From Arsenophonus sp. aPb (GTDB lineage Bacteria > Pseudomonadota > Gammaproteobacteria > Enterobacterales > Enterobacteriaceae): a stretch of 64,000 bases of DNA. The position numbers were made by a program, and so were the translations under genes. Position 1 is the stretch's first letter, and every line of letters starts with the position of its first letter. Below the pieces are notes generated by a model that did not search any database, was not told the DNA's origin, and saw nothing but the letters and a program-made list of their open reading frames with translations. Positions 46,881-55,393 of the stretch are shown piece by piece. The stretch is taken from positions 3,153,926 through 3,217,925 of the forward strand of contig NZ_CP123499.1 of NCBI RefSeq assembly GCF_029873475.1. Direction: 5' to 3'.

Positions 46881-47803
46881 ATATAATACTATTAATAAGC
46901 AACCTACATTTTTATCTCTTTTTGAACTAAATGAAAAATGAGTACCTATAAGTATTCAATTAGGTTCTATTTTAACCGTGGTCGACTATGTCATTGTTAA
47001 CTGAGTCAACACAGCTACCATTAATTGATAAAAATAAAACGCACAACAAGGAAAGAAGTGCGTTTTTGATGTCGATTAACTTACTGAAATTAAGACTAAA
47101 TTTATTGTTTTTTAACTATTTATTCTACTTAATAAATATCACATACTTTGTACGATCATTTAATAATGATTACTTTTACCACTTTTGCCCATTAGTATTT
47201 CATTACCTGTATCGATATAAATCGATAAATTAATCCCTTTTATGTTATTTATACATCCCTTAGCTTTATTATTAATATTTATTCAACGTCAAAAACGATT
47301 ATTATTGATTTTATTTTTGATAGCTTAAATTTACATTATTAGAATTAATATCCGTATCTCTACTTACTCCATTGTTTATTAAATTTAAAATACAAATATA
47401 CCCTGGTGTTGGCAAAAGCCTTTAAACAAACTAGAAATTTTCAAACAAAAAATTGCTAAACTTTATAACAAAAATAAATCAGTTATATCTTCTTTTGTTA
47501 ACTACAGTAAACAAATTCTAAGCTAGAAAAAAGGTTAATATTTAGCCTTGATTATCAGATGATTTTCTGTTAGTAGAATAAAGCAATTACTTTAATCTCA
47601 GCAAAATAACATGATAATAGAAAGATAAAAATCAACCTAAAATTAACATAACATTTTAAAATATATAAAAAAATTAAAACTATAAATTTATTTATAAAAA
47701 ACTAAAAAAATATGATAAAAAAGATTTATAACATGAATAACTAATTGATATACACAAAAATTAAAAAAAATCTTTAGCAACAAATAACAAGGATGATACT
47801 AAT
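46881..47803. other. Non-coding AT-rich spacer after the heme cassette
   Basis: About 920 bases. A terminator at 47036-47067 closes the cassette; the rest holds no credible gene. Confidence 0.5.
47036..47067 (+). terminator. Rho-independent terminator of the heme cassette
   Basis: Perfect 9-base stem AAAACGCAC/GTGCGTTTT with a 13-base loop and a T run, 155 bases after the tonB-like gene. Confidence 0.8.
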
Positions 47804-48229
47804 ATGAAACTTATACTTAACGATAAAGAAAATGATGCAGAAGAAAATACCATCATTGATAGCCTGTGGAAACATAATTCCAATTTTACCACTGTAGATA
47901 TGCATCCGCTAAGAGTGACTTTAATGGATAATGATAATATTGTTGGTGGCTTGATTGCCAGAACATGGTGGGGTGGCTTAGATATCCAATATCTTTGGAT
48001 AGCAGAAAACTACAGAAAAAGGGGCTTTGGAAAAGATTTAATGAAAAAAGCAGAAAATGAAGCAATAAAAAGAAAATGTCATATGGCTTATGTTGACACT
48101 TTTGACTTTCAAGCCGTTAATTTTTATAAAAAATTAGGCTATAAGGAATATGGTCACTTAGACAAATTTGCTCACTGTTACACCCGGTATTATTTATCAA
48201 AGCCGCTGAAAAGTACAGATGTTTGCTAA
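47804..48229 (+). CDS. GNAT-family N-acetyltransferase
   Basis: 141 residues. The acetyl-CoA-binding motif A is YLWIAENYRKRGFGKDLMKKAE (R/Q-x-x-G-x-G/A reads RKRGFG). The downstream motif B-like segment AVNFYKKLGYKEYG is typical of GNAT proteins. Overall order IVGGLIARTWWGGLDIQYLWI matches small acetyltransferases annotated as GNAT in enterobacteria. ATG 47804 with AAGGATG about 11 bases upstream. Single gene in an AT-rich area. The substrate cannot be read from the sequence; amines, antibiotics or protein N-termini are all possible. Confidence 0.85.
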   Translation: MKLILNDKENDAEENTIIDSLWKHNSNFTTVDMHPLRVTLMDNDNIVGGLIARTWWGGLDIQYLWIAENYRKRGFGKDLMKKAENEAIKRKCHMAYVDTFDFQAVNFYKKLGYKEYGHLDKFAHCYTRYYLSKPLKSTDVC

Positions 48230-48341
48230 ATTAGTTAGTTAACTGTAACGACTAATCTACTATTACTATTTGGAGCGACCAGCTCATTATGTTATGAGTG
48301 GCCGCCATTTATACAATTTTTTTCCGTTGTTACATCGTTAT

Positions 48342-49613
48342 TTATCTTTTAATTATACTTAATAAACCATAAATAATGCTCGCAGCGAGTAGAGAATTAA
48401 CCGTTGGAATGCCTGTTTCCACTGTTATGCCAAGAATACTGGCTATTACACAAGCGAAAACAGCATTCCAACCAATTAAAGGTGTATCTTTATTGGCCGG
48501 AATTTTCTCTCCTTGTTGTGTTTCCTTAAGAATATTTCTATGAGTCTTGATAATAAAATAATCCGTTAGCATAACACCAACTATCGGCGGAAAGACAACA
48601 CCAAGAATAGTCAAAAAACCAACAAATTTATCTAAAATACCCAAAACAGAAAAAGTGGTACCAATGATACCAATAGATAAAGTGATAATAGTGTAATTAA
48701 CTTTTTTGCCCGTCAATACTGAAATTGAATTAGCAATACTCAATGATGATGAATAAAGATTAATATCATTAACCCGCAATGTAGAGAAGATAACCACCAA
48801 TAAACCAATACCTCCAGCCGTTTGCGTCATAATGGTTACGACATCGGACGTATTTAGTGCTCTGGCTAATAATATAGCCAGTCCATTAATGACAAATTCA
48901 CCGAGAATAATTGATACCATAACCATCCAAAATACCTGACGACTATTTTTTGAATATCGACTCATATCTGGCGTAATAAGAGTGGCAACGATACATCCTC
49001 CCATAATTAATGTGATTGCAGAAGACAAGGTTATCGTTTCACCATTAGGAACAGACTGAATCAAATCTATTGTATTATGATGCTCAAGAATTCCTGCAGA
49101 AATAAATAAAATCACGATGACAAAAAAAGGAACCGCAATCCATGCAGTAAATCGTAGCGCTTTAAAACCAAAAGCAACTAAAATCGTCAAAAATAAACCA
49201 GATAACGTTGCTGACCATTCAAAACCTAATTTATTGCCTAATGCATAATTAAGTCCTTTAGCAAAGACTGCATTTTGTACCCCAAACCAACCTACCAAGC
49301 TAATAGCTATTGTAAGGCTGACCAAAACTGAACCAATACGTCCAAAACCACACCATCTGGCTAAAAGACTACTGGATAACCCTTCTTTCATTCCCGCAAA
49401 GCCTAAAGCAAAGGTAATAACGCCAAAAATAATACTACTAATGAAAATAGCTAAAAAAGCGTCAGTTAAAGCCATTGAATTACCTAATACTGCGCCTAGC
49501 ATAAATTGATCTAACGCAGTTAACATTCCAGCATGAACTAATGTAACACTCAGAAATGATAAACGTATATTGGTCGGAACACGACTTGTTGGATAGTTAT
49601 CTATTAAATTCAT
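48342..49613 (-). CDS. NCS1 cytosine/purine permease (CodB-like)
   Basis: Inner-membrane nucleobase:cation symporter, 423 residues (CodB 419), about 12 helices. VGWFGVQNAVFAKGL, SRYSKNSRQVFWMVM and FPPIVGVMLTDYFIIK correspond to conserved NCS1 segments. Its substrate may be cytosine, a purine or a related base. The gene starts 9 bases after the end of the frameshifted LuxR gene on the same strand, implying that the regulator controlled it. No codA-type deaminase lies next to it, so the coupled metabolism is not evident. Confidence 0.85.
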   Translation of the reverse strand: MNLIDNYPTSRVPTNIRLSFLSVTLVHAGMLTALDQFMLGAVLGNSMALTDAFLAIFISSIIFGVITFALGFAGMKEGLSSSLLARWCGFGRIGSVLVSLTIAISLVGWFGVQNAVFAKGLNYALGNKLGFEWSATLSGLFLTILVAFGFKALRFTAWIAVPFFVIVILFISAGILEHHNTIDLIQSVPNGETITLSSAITLIMGGCIVATLITPDMSRYSKNSRQVFWMVMVSIILGEFVINGLAILLARALNTSDVVTIMTQTAGGIGLLVVIFSTLRVNDINLYSSSLSIANSISVLTGKKVNYTIITLSIGIIGTTFSVLGILDKFVGFLTILGVVFPPIVGVMLTDYFIIKTHRNILKETQQGEKIPANKDTPLIGWNAVFACVIASILGITVETGIPTVNSLLAASIIYGLLSIIKR

Positions 49614-49622
49614 ATAATTAAT

Positions 49623-50320
49623 TCACTTTGTTATGAAGAGAACACCTGGAGTTAAAAAACGTTCAGGTATAAAGTTATCAAGAGAATATGTTTTACAGTA
49701 TTCAATAAGTTGTCTGGCTGAGTTAACGCCCGTTTTTTGATAAATAACCTGTAATTTATGATTTACCGTTATAGGAGAGAGATTTAAATATTTCGCTATT
49801 TCTTTACTCCCGAGTCTTTGTTGAAGTAAAAATATTATTTCAAGTTCTCGTTTGGAAAAAAAACAGCTTTCTTGATAAGTTTTTAATATATTGACAGCTT
49901 TTTTTCATGGTAGGTCAATGGGTTTATATTGAGTATTTTTTTTGCATTCCATAAAATTGCAATACATTTTTTATCTTTATTTAAAATAGGTATTTTTTCA
50001 CTGATATAAGGTATTAAAGTAGGGCTTCCATTCCAGTAATCTATTTCAATCACTCTCGTCGTAGAAGACTCAATTTTCGTTAATTCATCATGTTCTTTAA
50101 ACTCCTGAAATAATTCACTCCAAGTAGTAGGAAATGCTTCATCCATTTTACCTTCGATAGAAAAATTTTTTGGTGTATTTGTGAAAAGACGGGCAGAATT
50201 ATTCATATAAATATGTTCTGATTTTATACTTTTAATTCCCCAAGGTTCATCTAGATTTTCTACCATCGTAATAATTGAATCGATAATATTAATGGATTTA
50301 TCATTGATATTATTACTCAT
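49623..50320 (-). pseudogene. LuxR-family regulator split by a -1 frameshift at an A7 tract
   Basis: On the minus strand the N-terminal frame (ATG 50320) encodes about 145 residues with a PAS-like sensor (HIYMNNSARLFTNTP, IPILNKDKKCIAILWNAKKI) and ends soon after a poly-A tract (T7 on the + strand, 49899-49905). The next frame continues without interruption through KTYQESCFFSKRELEIIF, LLQQRLGSKEIAKYLNLSPI and TVNHKLQVIYQKTGVNSARQ, a complete LuxR helix-turn-helix, to TGA at 49625-49623. One extra A would fuse them into a normal PAS-LuxR regulator of about 231 residues. As sequenced, the sensor part lacks its DNA-binding domain. It lies 9 bases before the permease. Decay, slippage control or sequencing error are all possible. 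Confidence 0.85.
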
Positions 50321-50537
50321 CAACACCTCTTAATAACTTAGGTAAATAATATCATATGTAATTTTATAAGGTGATAAAATGGATTAGAAAATAGTTTTTT
50401 CTCAAAAAATATTTAATTTTTTAATCCTAAATTTGAACTTTCTCACATTAAAAAATCACATTAAGATTATTAAATCGAAATAGTCGTTCACAGCAATATA
50501 ATTTTTTTATTAAGTTATACATTCAATATCAATGCTT

Positions 50538-50768
50538 CTATTGGAAAGCTTTTGTGCTATCGCAATAATAACTTGGCAAGATTGTAGATGGATGGAGCTT
50601 TATGCTAGCAATAATACACTTTTCACCATTTGAAAAAAGGCGAATAAGTCTATTTTTTAGTATTTTTGAGTTTAATCCAAATTGATGGGAAATAGATGAT
50701 AGGGTTATGTTTTCTTGGAATGCAGCAACAATGTTAGCGCCGTGCCAGTTATAGCTAAAATCAAGCAT
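50538..50768 (-). CDS. Ner/Nlp (SfsB)-like helix-turn-helix regulator
   Basis: 76 residues resembling the small DNA-binding proteins Ner of phage Mu and Nlp/SfsB: NWHGANIVAAFQ, TLSSISHQFGLNSKILKNRL, then KCIIASIKLHPSTILPSYYC. Normal Ner has W-P-x-G-E and P-S-E-I-W-P-S-R-Y; here the WP is FS and the C-terminus is short. ATG 50768 lies 5 bases after the stop of a 30-codon ORF in the GC-rich leader. In phages such proteins repress early promoters; in this chromosome the gene looks like a prophage remnant that may still be expressed. Confidence 0.75.
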   Translation of the reverse strand: MLDFSYNWHGANIVAAFQENITLSSISHQFGLNSKILKNRLIRLFSNGEKCIIASIKLHPSTILPSYYCDSTKAFQ

Positions 50769-50773
50769 TTTTA

Positions 50774-50866
50774 CTATCCCTTTTCTTTATGGTGGCGATC
50801 CAGATAAGGTTTGCAGACCGGCACTAACTCCGGCGAGCCTTTCGGCTCCCCTACCTGAACCGCCAT
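50774..50866 (-). CDS. Putative 30-residue ORF coupled to the Ner-like gene (weakly Ash/Icd-like)
   Basis: From ATG 50866 on the minus strand, 30 codons beginning MAVQVGEPKGSPELVP and ending at TAG 50776-50774, 5 bases before the Ner-like start. No Shine-Dalgarno; the frame is open further upstream to a TAA inside hairpin 50885-50908, so a GTG start is possible. The VQVGEPKGSP string recalls short Ash/Icd-like ORFs of P4-type satellites, from memory only. It may be a coupling leader or just a relic. Confidence 0.35.
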   Translation of the reverse strand: MAVQVGEPKGSPELVPVCKPYLDRHHKEKG

Positions 50867-50958
50867 AAAGGGCGCTACAAGTAGCACTGGTAAAACTTCT
50901 TACCAGTGTGTTAGTGAACAAGGCTGCAAAACCTCGGTTATTGGCGTGTTCCAATAAC
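50818..50958 (-). ncRNA. GC-rich hairpin cluster upstream of the Ner-like gene, candidate structured leader RNA
   Basis: In about 140 bases, far more GC-rich than the flanks, there are three perfect hairpins: 50937-50958 (8-base stem), 50885-50908 (9-base stem CACTGGTAA) and 50835-50848 (GAGCC/GGCTC closing GAAA on the minus strand). A CCGG/CCGG pair lies at 50818-50833. GCTAC/GTAGC (50874-50885) could compete with the second stem. Probably the leader of a prophage-type early transcript. Confidence 0.4.
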
Positions 50959-51335
50959 AATATTACTTTAGCTGATTACGTTTTATGACTCAACAGTTAA
51001 TTAAACAATTTACACCTTTACGTATATGGAAAAAATTATCTTAATTTACTCATTTTATTTAATAGAATACTGTTAATTTAAGATTATGATTTTTACTGTT
51101 AGATTATGCTAATTCTTGGCCTTATTTTTCGCTTTTCTATTATCAGGTTAATAGAAAACTAATTTAAAAAATATTAAATCCATCATCTTTATTAACGTAA
51201 TCAATGGGTTAATATTTTAAAATATTTATAGCTGGCAAAATATCCTAATCCGTTAAACCCTTTATAATTAGTCAACAATTTAAACAATCACGTGCTTTTA
51301 TCTGCTTTATTATTCATCAATGTCACTTTAGTAAC
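50959..51335. other. AT-rich spacer between the Ner-like leader and uacF
   Basis: Nothing recognised on either strand. Confidence 0.35.
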
Positions 51336-53285
51336 TCATTGGTTGTTAGATGCTTTTCGATCGAGCAAATTAAGTATATCCCGCGCAGCCTGTCGGCCTG
51401 CCGCCATTGCCGTTACAACTAAATCTGCACCATGTACGGCATCTCCACCAGCAAATATTTTGTCATTGCTAGTTTGTGTCAACAAACGTCCTTGACCGCC
51501 GGTTTGGATCAAACCCCAATCATCAAGGTTAATATTGTGTCCCTGTAACCATGGCATATCATGTGGCTGAAAACCAAAAGCAATGATTAATACATCGACC
51601 GCCAGTTCAAATTCTGAGCCGGCAATTAGTTGCGGTCTCCGCCGTCCATCTTTACCTGGCTCCCCCAATTGAACACGTGTCAGTTTCACCGCTGATACTT
51701 TTTTAGTGTCATCTAGCACAATGCACTGAGGTGAAACATTAAATAAAAATTCAACTCCTTCTTCTTGTGCATTTGTTACCTCTTTTTTCGAACCGGGCAT
51801 GCTGGCTTCATCACGGCGATAAGCACACGTTACACTGGCAGCATTGCGTCGCACTGCCGTGCGCAGACAATCCATTGCAGTATCACCACCACCTACCACC
51901 ACTACTTTTTTATTAGTTATATCAACCCAAGGATATCGAGGATCATCTTCTAATCCCATCACTCGTCGCGTGTTGGCAGTCAAAAAATCTAGCGCTTGTA
52001 TCACGCCAGAGGCATGCTCATTTTCCAAACCAATGTTCATCAAACCATACGTTCCAGTACCGAGAAAAATAGCATCATAATCATTAGTCAATGTAGAGAA
52101 AGAGATATCCTGACCAATTTCGCAATTGAGATGAAACTGAATACCCATCGCACTGAAGATATTGCGTCTAGAGCTCAACAACTGCTTATCAAGTTTAAAA
52201 GGGGGTATGCCAAAAGTAAGTAATCCACCGATCTCGGGATGACGCTCATACACATCAGCCTTAACGCCCGCGCGTGCGAGGATATCAGCACAACCAAGGC
52301 CAGCTGGTCCTGCACCGATTATCGCCACCCTTTCCGGGCGCAGGCTTACTTGCGATAAATTTGGTCGCCATCCCTGTTCCAGTGCAGTGTCAGTAATATA
52401 GCGCTCCAAATTTCCAATAGAGACCGATCCACCATGTTGTTTCAGGGTACATGCTCCTTCACATAACCGATCTTGTGGACAGACGCGACCACATATTTCT
52501 GGTAATGAACTAGACTGATGACATAATTCAGCCGCTTCCATAATGTTTCCTTCACTGACTAACTGAATGAAATCTGGTATGTGATTATGCAAAGGGCATG
52601 TTAAGTTGCAATGCGCTTTTTGGGCGCAATAGAGGCAACGTGTGCTTTCATAACGGGCTTGCTGCTGATCAAGCCCAATATAAATCTCGGCAAAGTGCTG
52701 AATACGTTGTTGAGCAGAAATTTTCTGCGCCCCTTTTCGCAGCGGCTTATTCAATATCTGTTTACGCTGCGGCTGTTTTTCGAACTGGCGATAATCTTTA
52801 CTATCTATCGTTCTCTGTTGTCTCTCTTGGCGCAAAGTTAACAACGTTTGCTCATCAACAATCCGTAATGCTTGCGTGGGACAATGGGTCACACAAGCTG
52901 GCTGGTCTACACTTGTTGTCTGACACATATCACATTTTTGTGCCAGTACGATATTTGAATCCACTGCCGGTACCATATCAATAGCACCAAATGGGCAGGC
53001 TATAATGCAACTTTTACAACCGATACAGCGATTTTGATCAAGCTGAACGGTTGCACTAACAAAACGCAATGCATCCACCGGGCAACTGGTAATACAAGGC
53101 GCGTTATTGCAATGACGGCAGGTTACAGCAATACTATTTTTCGCATCTTTCAATACTCTGATACGCGGGACAAACTCACGTGTGCTCCGTGGCCAACATT
53201 GATGATTATGAGCAACCACACAGGCAATTTCACAAACATAACAACCGATGCATTCACTTGGATCAGCAATAATCATTTTATTCAT
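51336..53285 (-). CDS. uacF: AegA/UacF-type Fe-S flavoprotein oxidoreductase
   Basis: 649-residue fusion. Residues 1-170 are a ferredoxin-like module with four Cys groups (CIGCYVCEIAC, CRHCNNAPCITSCP, CIGCKSCIIACP and CDMCQTTSVDQPACVTHCP). From about 190 comes a GltD-like NADPH oxidoreductase with CLYCAQKAHCNLTCPLHNHIP, FAD motif AIIGAGPAGLGCADILARAG and NADPH motif VVVVGGGDTAMDCLRTA. This is the plan of E. coli AegA (659) and YgfT/UacF (639), implicated in anaerobic uric-acid breakdown. ATG 53285 has AGGAG 6 bases upstream. Its divergent neighbour is a uric-acid permease homologue, as in E. coli ygfT-ygfU. The choice between UacF and AegA rests on that context. Confidence 0.88.
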   Translation of the reverse strand: MNKMIIADPSECIGCYVCEIACVVAHNHQCWPRSTREFVPRIRVLKDAKNSIAVTCRHCNNAPCITSCPVDALRFVSATVQLDQNRCIGCKSCIIACPFGAIDMVPAVDSNIVLAQKCDMCQTTSVDQPACVTHCPTQALRIVDEQTLLTLRQERQQRTIDSKDYRQFEKQPQRKQILNKPLRKGAQKISAQQRIQHFAEIYIGLDQQQARYESTRCLYCAQKAHCNLTCPLHNHIPDFIQLVSEGNIMEAAELCHQSSSLPEICGRVCPQDRLCEGACTLKQHGGSVSIGNLERYITDTALEQGWRPNLSQVSLRPERVAIIGAGPAGLGCADILARAGVKADVYERHPEIGGLLTFGIPPFKLDKQLLSSRRNIFSAMGIQFHLNCEIGQDISFSTLTNDYDAIFLGTGTYGLMNIGLENEHASGVIQALDFLTANTRRVMGLEDDPRYPWVDITNKKVVVVGGGDTAMDCLRTAVRRNAASVTCAYRRDEASMPGSKKEVTNAQEEGVEFLFNVSPQCIVLDDTKKVSAVKLTRVQLGEPGKDGRRRPQLIAGSEFELAVDVLIIAFGFQPHDMPWLQGHNINLDDWGLIQTGGQGRLLTQTSNDKIFAGGDAVHGADLVVTAMAAGRQAARDILNLLDRKASNNQ

Positions 53286-53444
53286 TCGCTCTCCTAGCTG
53301 GTAAGCTCAGGTATATTGTTCCAATAAGGATGCAATAATTGGGCAAATTTTTTTAATAATTTATGCTTAACTTAAAATTTTGCGATTTACTTCAAAAAGT
53401 AGTCTTTATCATGTTTAGCCCTATTCATTTTTTTGTCGTAAAGT

Positions 53445-53461
53445 ATTCTCACTTTGAGAAT
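53445..53461. promoter_or_regulatory. Palindrome copy 1, candidate operator
   Basis: ATTCTCA-CTT-TGAGAAT, perfect 7-base arms, 160 bases upstream of uacF. The same arms recur at 53608. The cognate regulator is unknown. Confidence 0.6.
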
Positions 53462-53607
53462 GACGTATCACAGTGAAACAAGAAAATATCTTTTTTCGAC
53501 TAATAAAAGCCATAAAAAAGTAAATTTTGGCGCTGTTCCATGTAATATTGATCGTGGTTTTAACACTGAGTTGGAAACAAATAGTCATAACCAGCCCCTT
53601 TTCTTAT

Positions 53608-53624
53608 ATTCTCAAGATGAGAAT
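53608..53624. promoter_or_regulatory. Palindrome copy 2, candidate operator
   Basis: ATTCTCA-AGA-TGAGAAT, arms identical to copy 1, centres 163 bases apart; 294 bases upstream of uacT. Confidence 0.6.
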
Positions 53625-53851
53625 TAACCTCAAGTATAAAATATGATTATTCAGTGCGTTTTTAACAATACTTTCCCATTTAACAACCTAGCCGACAAAA
53701 AACGTGACTTGATTCACGAATGACACCGACACTTTTACCTATTTATTTATATTGGCATGAGTTACGCATAGTTATTGATATTTGCTGAAATGCTGATTGG
53801 AGCAATTTAGACCAGTTTGTATGTCAAATACTGTTCTAACATGCACATTAA

Positions 53852-53971
53852 CTGTTCTTTCCAAACACCGATCAGCCCGGTTAACGAAGTACTCACCAAC
53901 AGGAGTGATGTAACTTTATGAAAGGATCTGTTCTCTCCAAGCACCAATCAGCCCCAGTTAATGAAATCCTT
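53852..53971 (+). repeat. Diverged direct duplication of the uacT 5-prime end
   Basis: 53852-53895 and 53928-53971 align over about 44 positions at roughly 80 percent identity with one gap. The downstream copy encodes SVLSKHQSAPVNEIL at the start of uacT; the upstream copy, in the matching frame with a one-base gap, would read TVLSKHRSA then VNEVL. Looks like a decayed partial duplication. Confidence 0.7.
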
Positions 53972-55330
53972 CCCATTGGGCAAATGATACTTTACGGGCT
54001 ACAACATGTTTTAGTGATGTATGCAGGCGCAGTCGCCGTTCCATTAGTTATCGGTAATGCTGTTGGCTTACCCGTTGAGCAAATTATTCTATTAATTAGT
54101 ACTGATCTGTTTATCTGCGGAATAGCAACCATTGCCCAATCCTTTGGCTTTGGAGCATGGATTGGTTGTCGCTTGCCATTAGTGCAAGGATGCACATTTG
54201 CCGCACTGGTTCCAATGATACTAATCGGTAAACAGTATGGTATTAGCGGTATTTCTGGCGCTGTAATTATCGCGGGATTATTCACGCTGATATGCGCACC
54301 CTGGATATGCCATCTTGTACGCTTTTTTCCTAAAGTTGTCATGGGTTCGATTGTAACACTGATTGGACTTTCACTGATGCCCGTAGCGGGCAATTGGATT
54401 ATTAATGGCAATAATGGTGGCATTTTACCGCTTGTTATGGCGGCAGTCACGCTCATTATTATTCTTCATATCTATCACTTTATGACCGGAATGATTAAAA
54501 ATATTGCCGTACTTCTTGGTTTAATAGGGGGTACGGTTATTTGGAGTTTCTTTCTGCCACTTGATTTTCATTTCGTTAATTCAACGCCTTGGGTTAATTT
54601 TCCCCAAATCATGTGGCTGGCTGAACCAGAATTTCACATTATTCCAGTCGCATTGTTGTCTATGGTTATGGTAGTAGTGATGATAGAAACCATGTCATCA
54701 ATGATGATGATTGGTGATATGGTTGACAAAAAGGCTGATGCTACCACTTTACGTAATGGTCTCAATGCTTGCGGTATTGCAACTATGATAGGAGGACTAT
54801 TTAATCTTTTTCCTTACGCTGCGTTTGCACAAAATGTTGGGTTGATTGGCCTTACTGGTGTACGTAGCCGCTTCGTGGTCTCTGTATCGGGTGTGCTCCT
54901 TATTTTAATGGGGATGTTTGCCAAAATGGCGGCACTAGTGGTGGCAATTCCTAAACCGATATTAGGAGGCGCCGGCGTCATTATGTTTGGTATGGTCGCC
55001 GTATCGGGAATTCGGACACTCAGTAGTATTAGCTATCGACATAATAATAACGAAATGGTGGTAGCATTAACATTAGGTTTAGGCCTAATGCCTATCATGG
55101 TACCACATCTATTTGAAGGCTTTCCTCGCATGATGCAAATGTTCCTCCATAGCGGCATCACCATAGGTACAGTAATTGCTATTCTGGCCAATTTAACGCT
55201 TAATAAAGCATCGTCCGCGCCCATGCAAGAAGCAGATTCCTCGTCAGCCAATATATCACCATTTGCACCAATAAGAGCAATAAGGCGATGGTTATTATTG
55301 AGAAAAGCCGAGAAGAATCAGGAAAATTAG
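53918..55330 (+). CDS. uacT: Uric acid/xanthine permease (NAT/NCS2 family), UacT-like
   Basis: Proton-coupled purine permease, 470 residues, about 14 helices. Start region ILYGLQHVLVMYAGAVAVPLVIG is nearly that of E. coli UacT (YgfU). QGCTFAALVPMI (NAT motif 1 region), the NAT signature QNVGLIGLTGVRSRFVV, and GGAGVIMFGMVAVSGIRTL are family hallmarks. ATG 53918 has AGGAG 12 bases upstream, rather far. Divergent from uacF, which suggests uptake and reduction of uric acid, the main nitrogen waste of many insects. Substrate within NCS2 (uric acid versus xanthine) is inferred from similarity and context. Confidence 0.9.
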   Translation: MKGSVLSKHQSAPVNEILPIGQMILYGLQHVLVMYAGAVAVPLVIGNAVGLPVEQIILLISTDLFICGIATIAQSFGFGAWIGCRLPLVQGCTFAALVPMILIGKQYGISGISGAVIIAGLFTLICAPWICHLVRFFPKVVMGSIVTLIGLSLMPVAGNWIINGNNGGILPLVMAAVTLIIILHIYHFMTGMIKNIAVLLGLIGGTVIWSFFLPLDFHFVNSTPWVNFPQIMWLAEPEFHIIPVALLSMVMVVVMIETMSSMMMIGDMVDKKADATTLRNGLNACGIATMIGGLFNLFPYAAFAQNVGLIGLTGVRSRFVVSVSGVLLILMGMFAKMAALVVAIPKPILGGAGVIMFGMVAVSGIRTLSSISYRHNNNEMVVALTLGLGLMPIMVPHLFEGFPRMMQMFLHSGITIGTVIAILANLTLNKASSAPMQEADSSSANISPFAPIRAIRRWLLLRKAEKNQEN

Positions 55331-55362
55331 GCAAAATAAAATGGACAATTAACCAATATATC

Positions 55363-55393
55363 TACATGTTAACGAATTAATCGTTAACATGTA
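55363..55393. terminator. Inverted repeat after uacT
   Basis: Perfect 12-base stem TACATGTTAACG with its complement and a 7-base loop, 32 bases after the uacT stop; no T run, so it is a terminator by position only. Confidence 0.5.

Larger units (their letters stand above)
53286..53917. promoter_or_regulatory. Divergent control region of uacF and uacT
   Basis: 632 bases with no gene. It contains two identical 17-base palindromes (53445-53461 and 53608-53624), a diverged copy of the uacT 5-prime end (53852-53895), and the minimal ORF ATG-TAA at 53908-53913 directly after AGGAG. Confidence 0.6.

Noticed and set aside
46988..47233. 81-codon ORF on the + strand after the tonB-like gene
   Set aside because: It runs straight through the rho-independent terminator at 47036-47067 and has no RBS or recognisable sequence.
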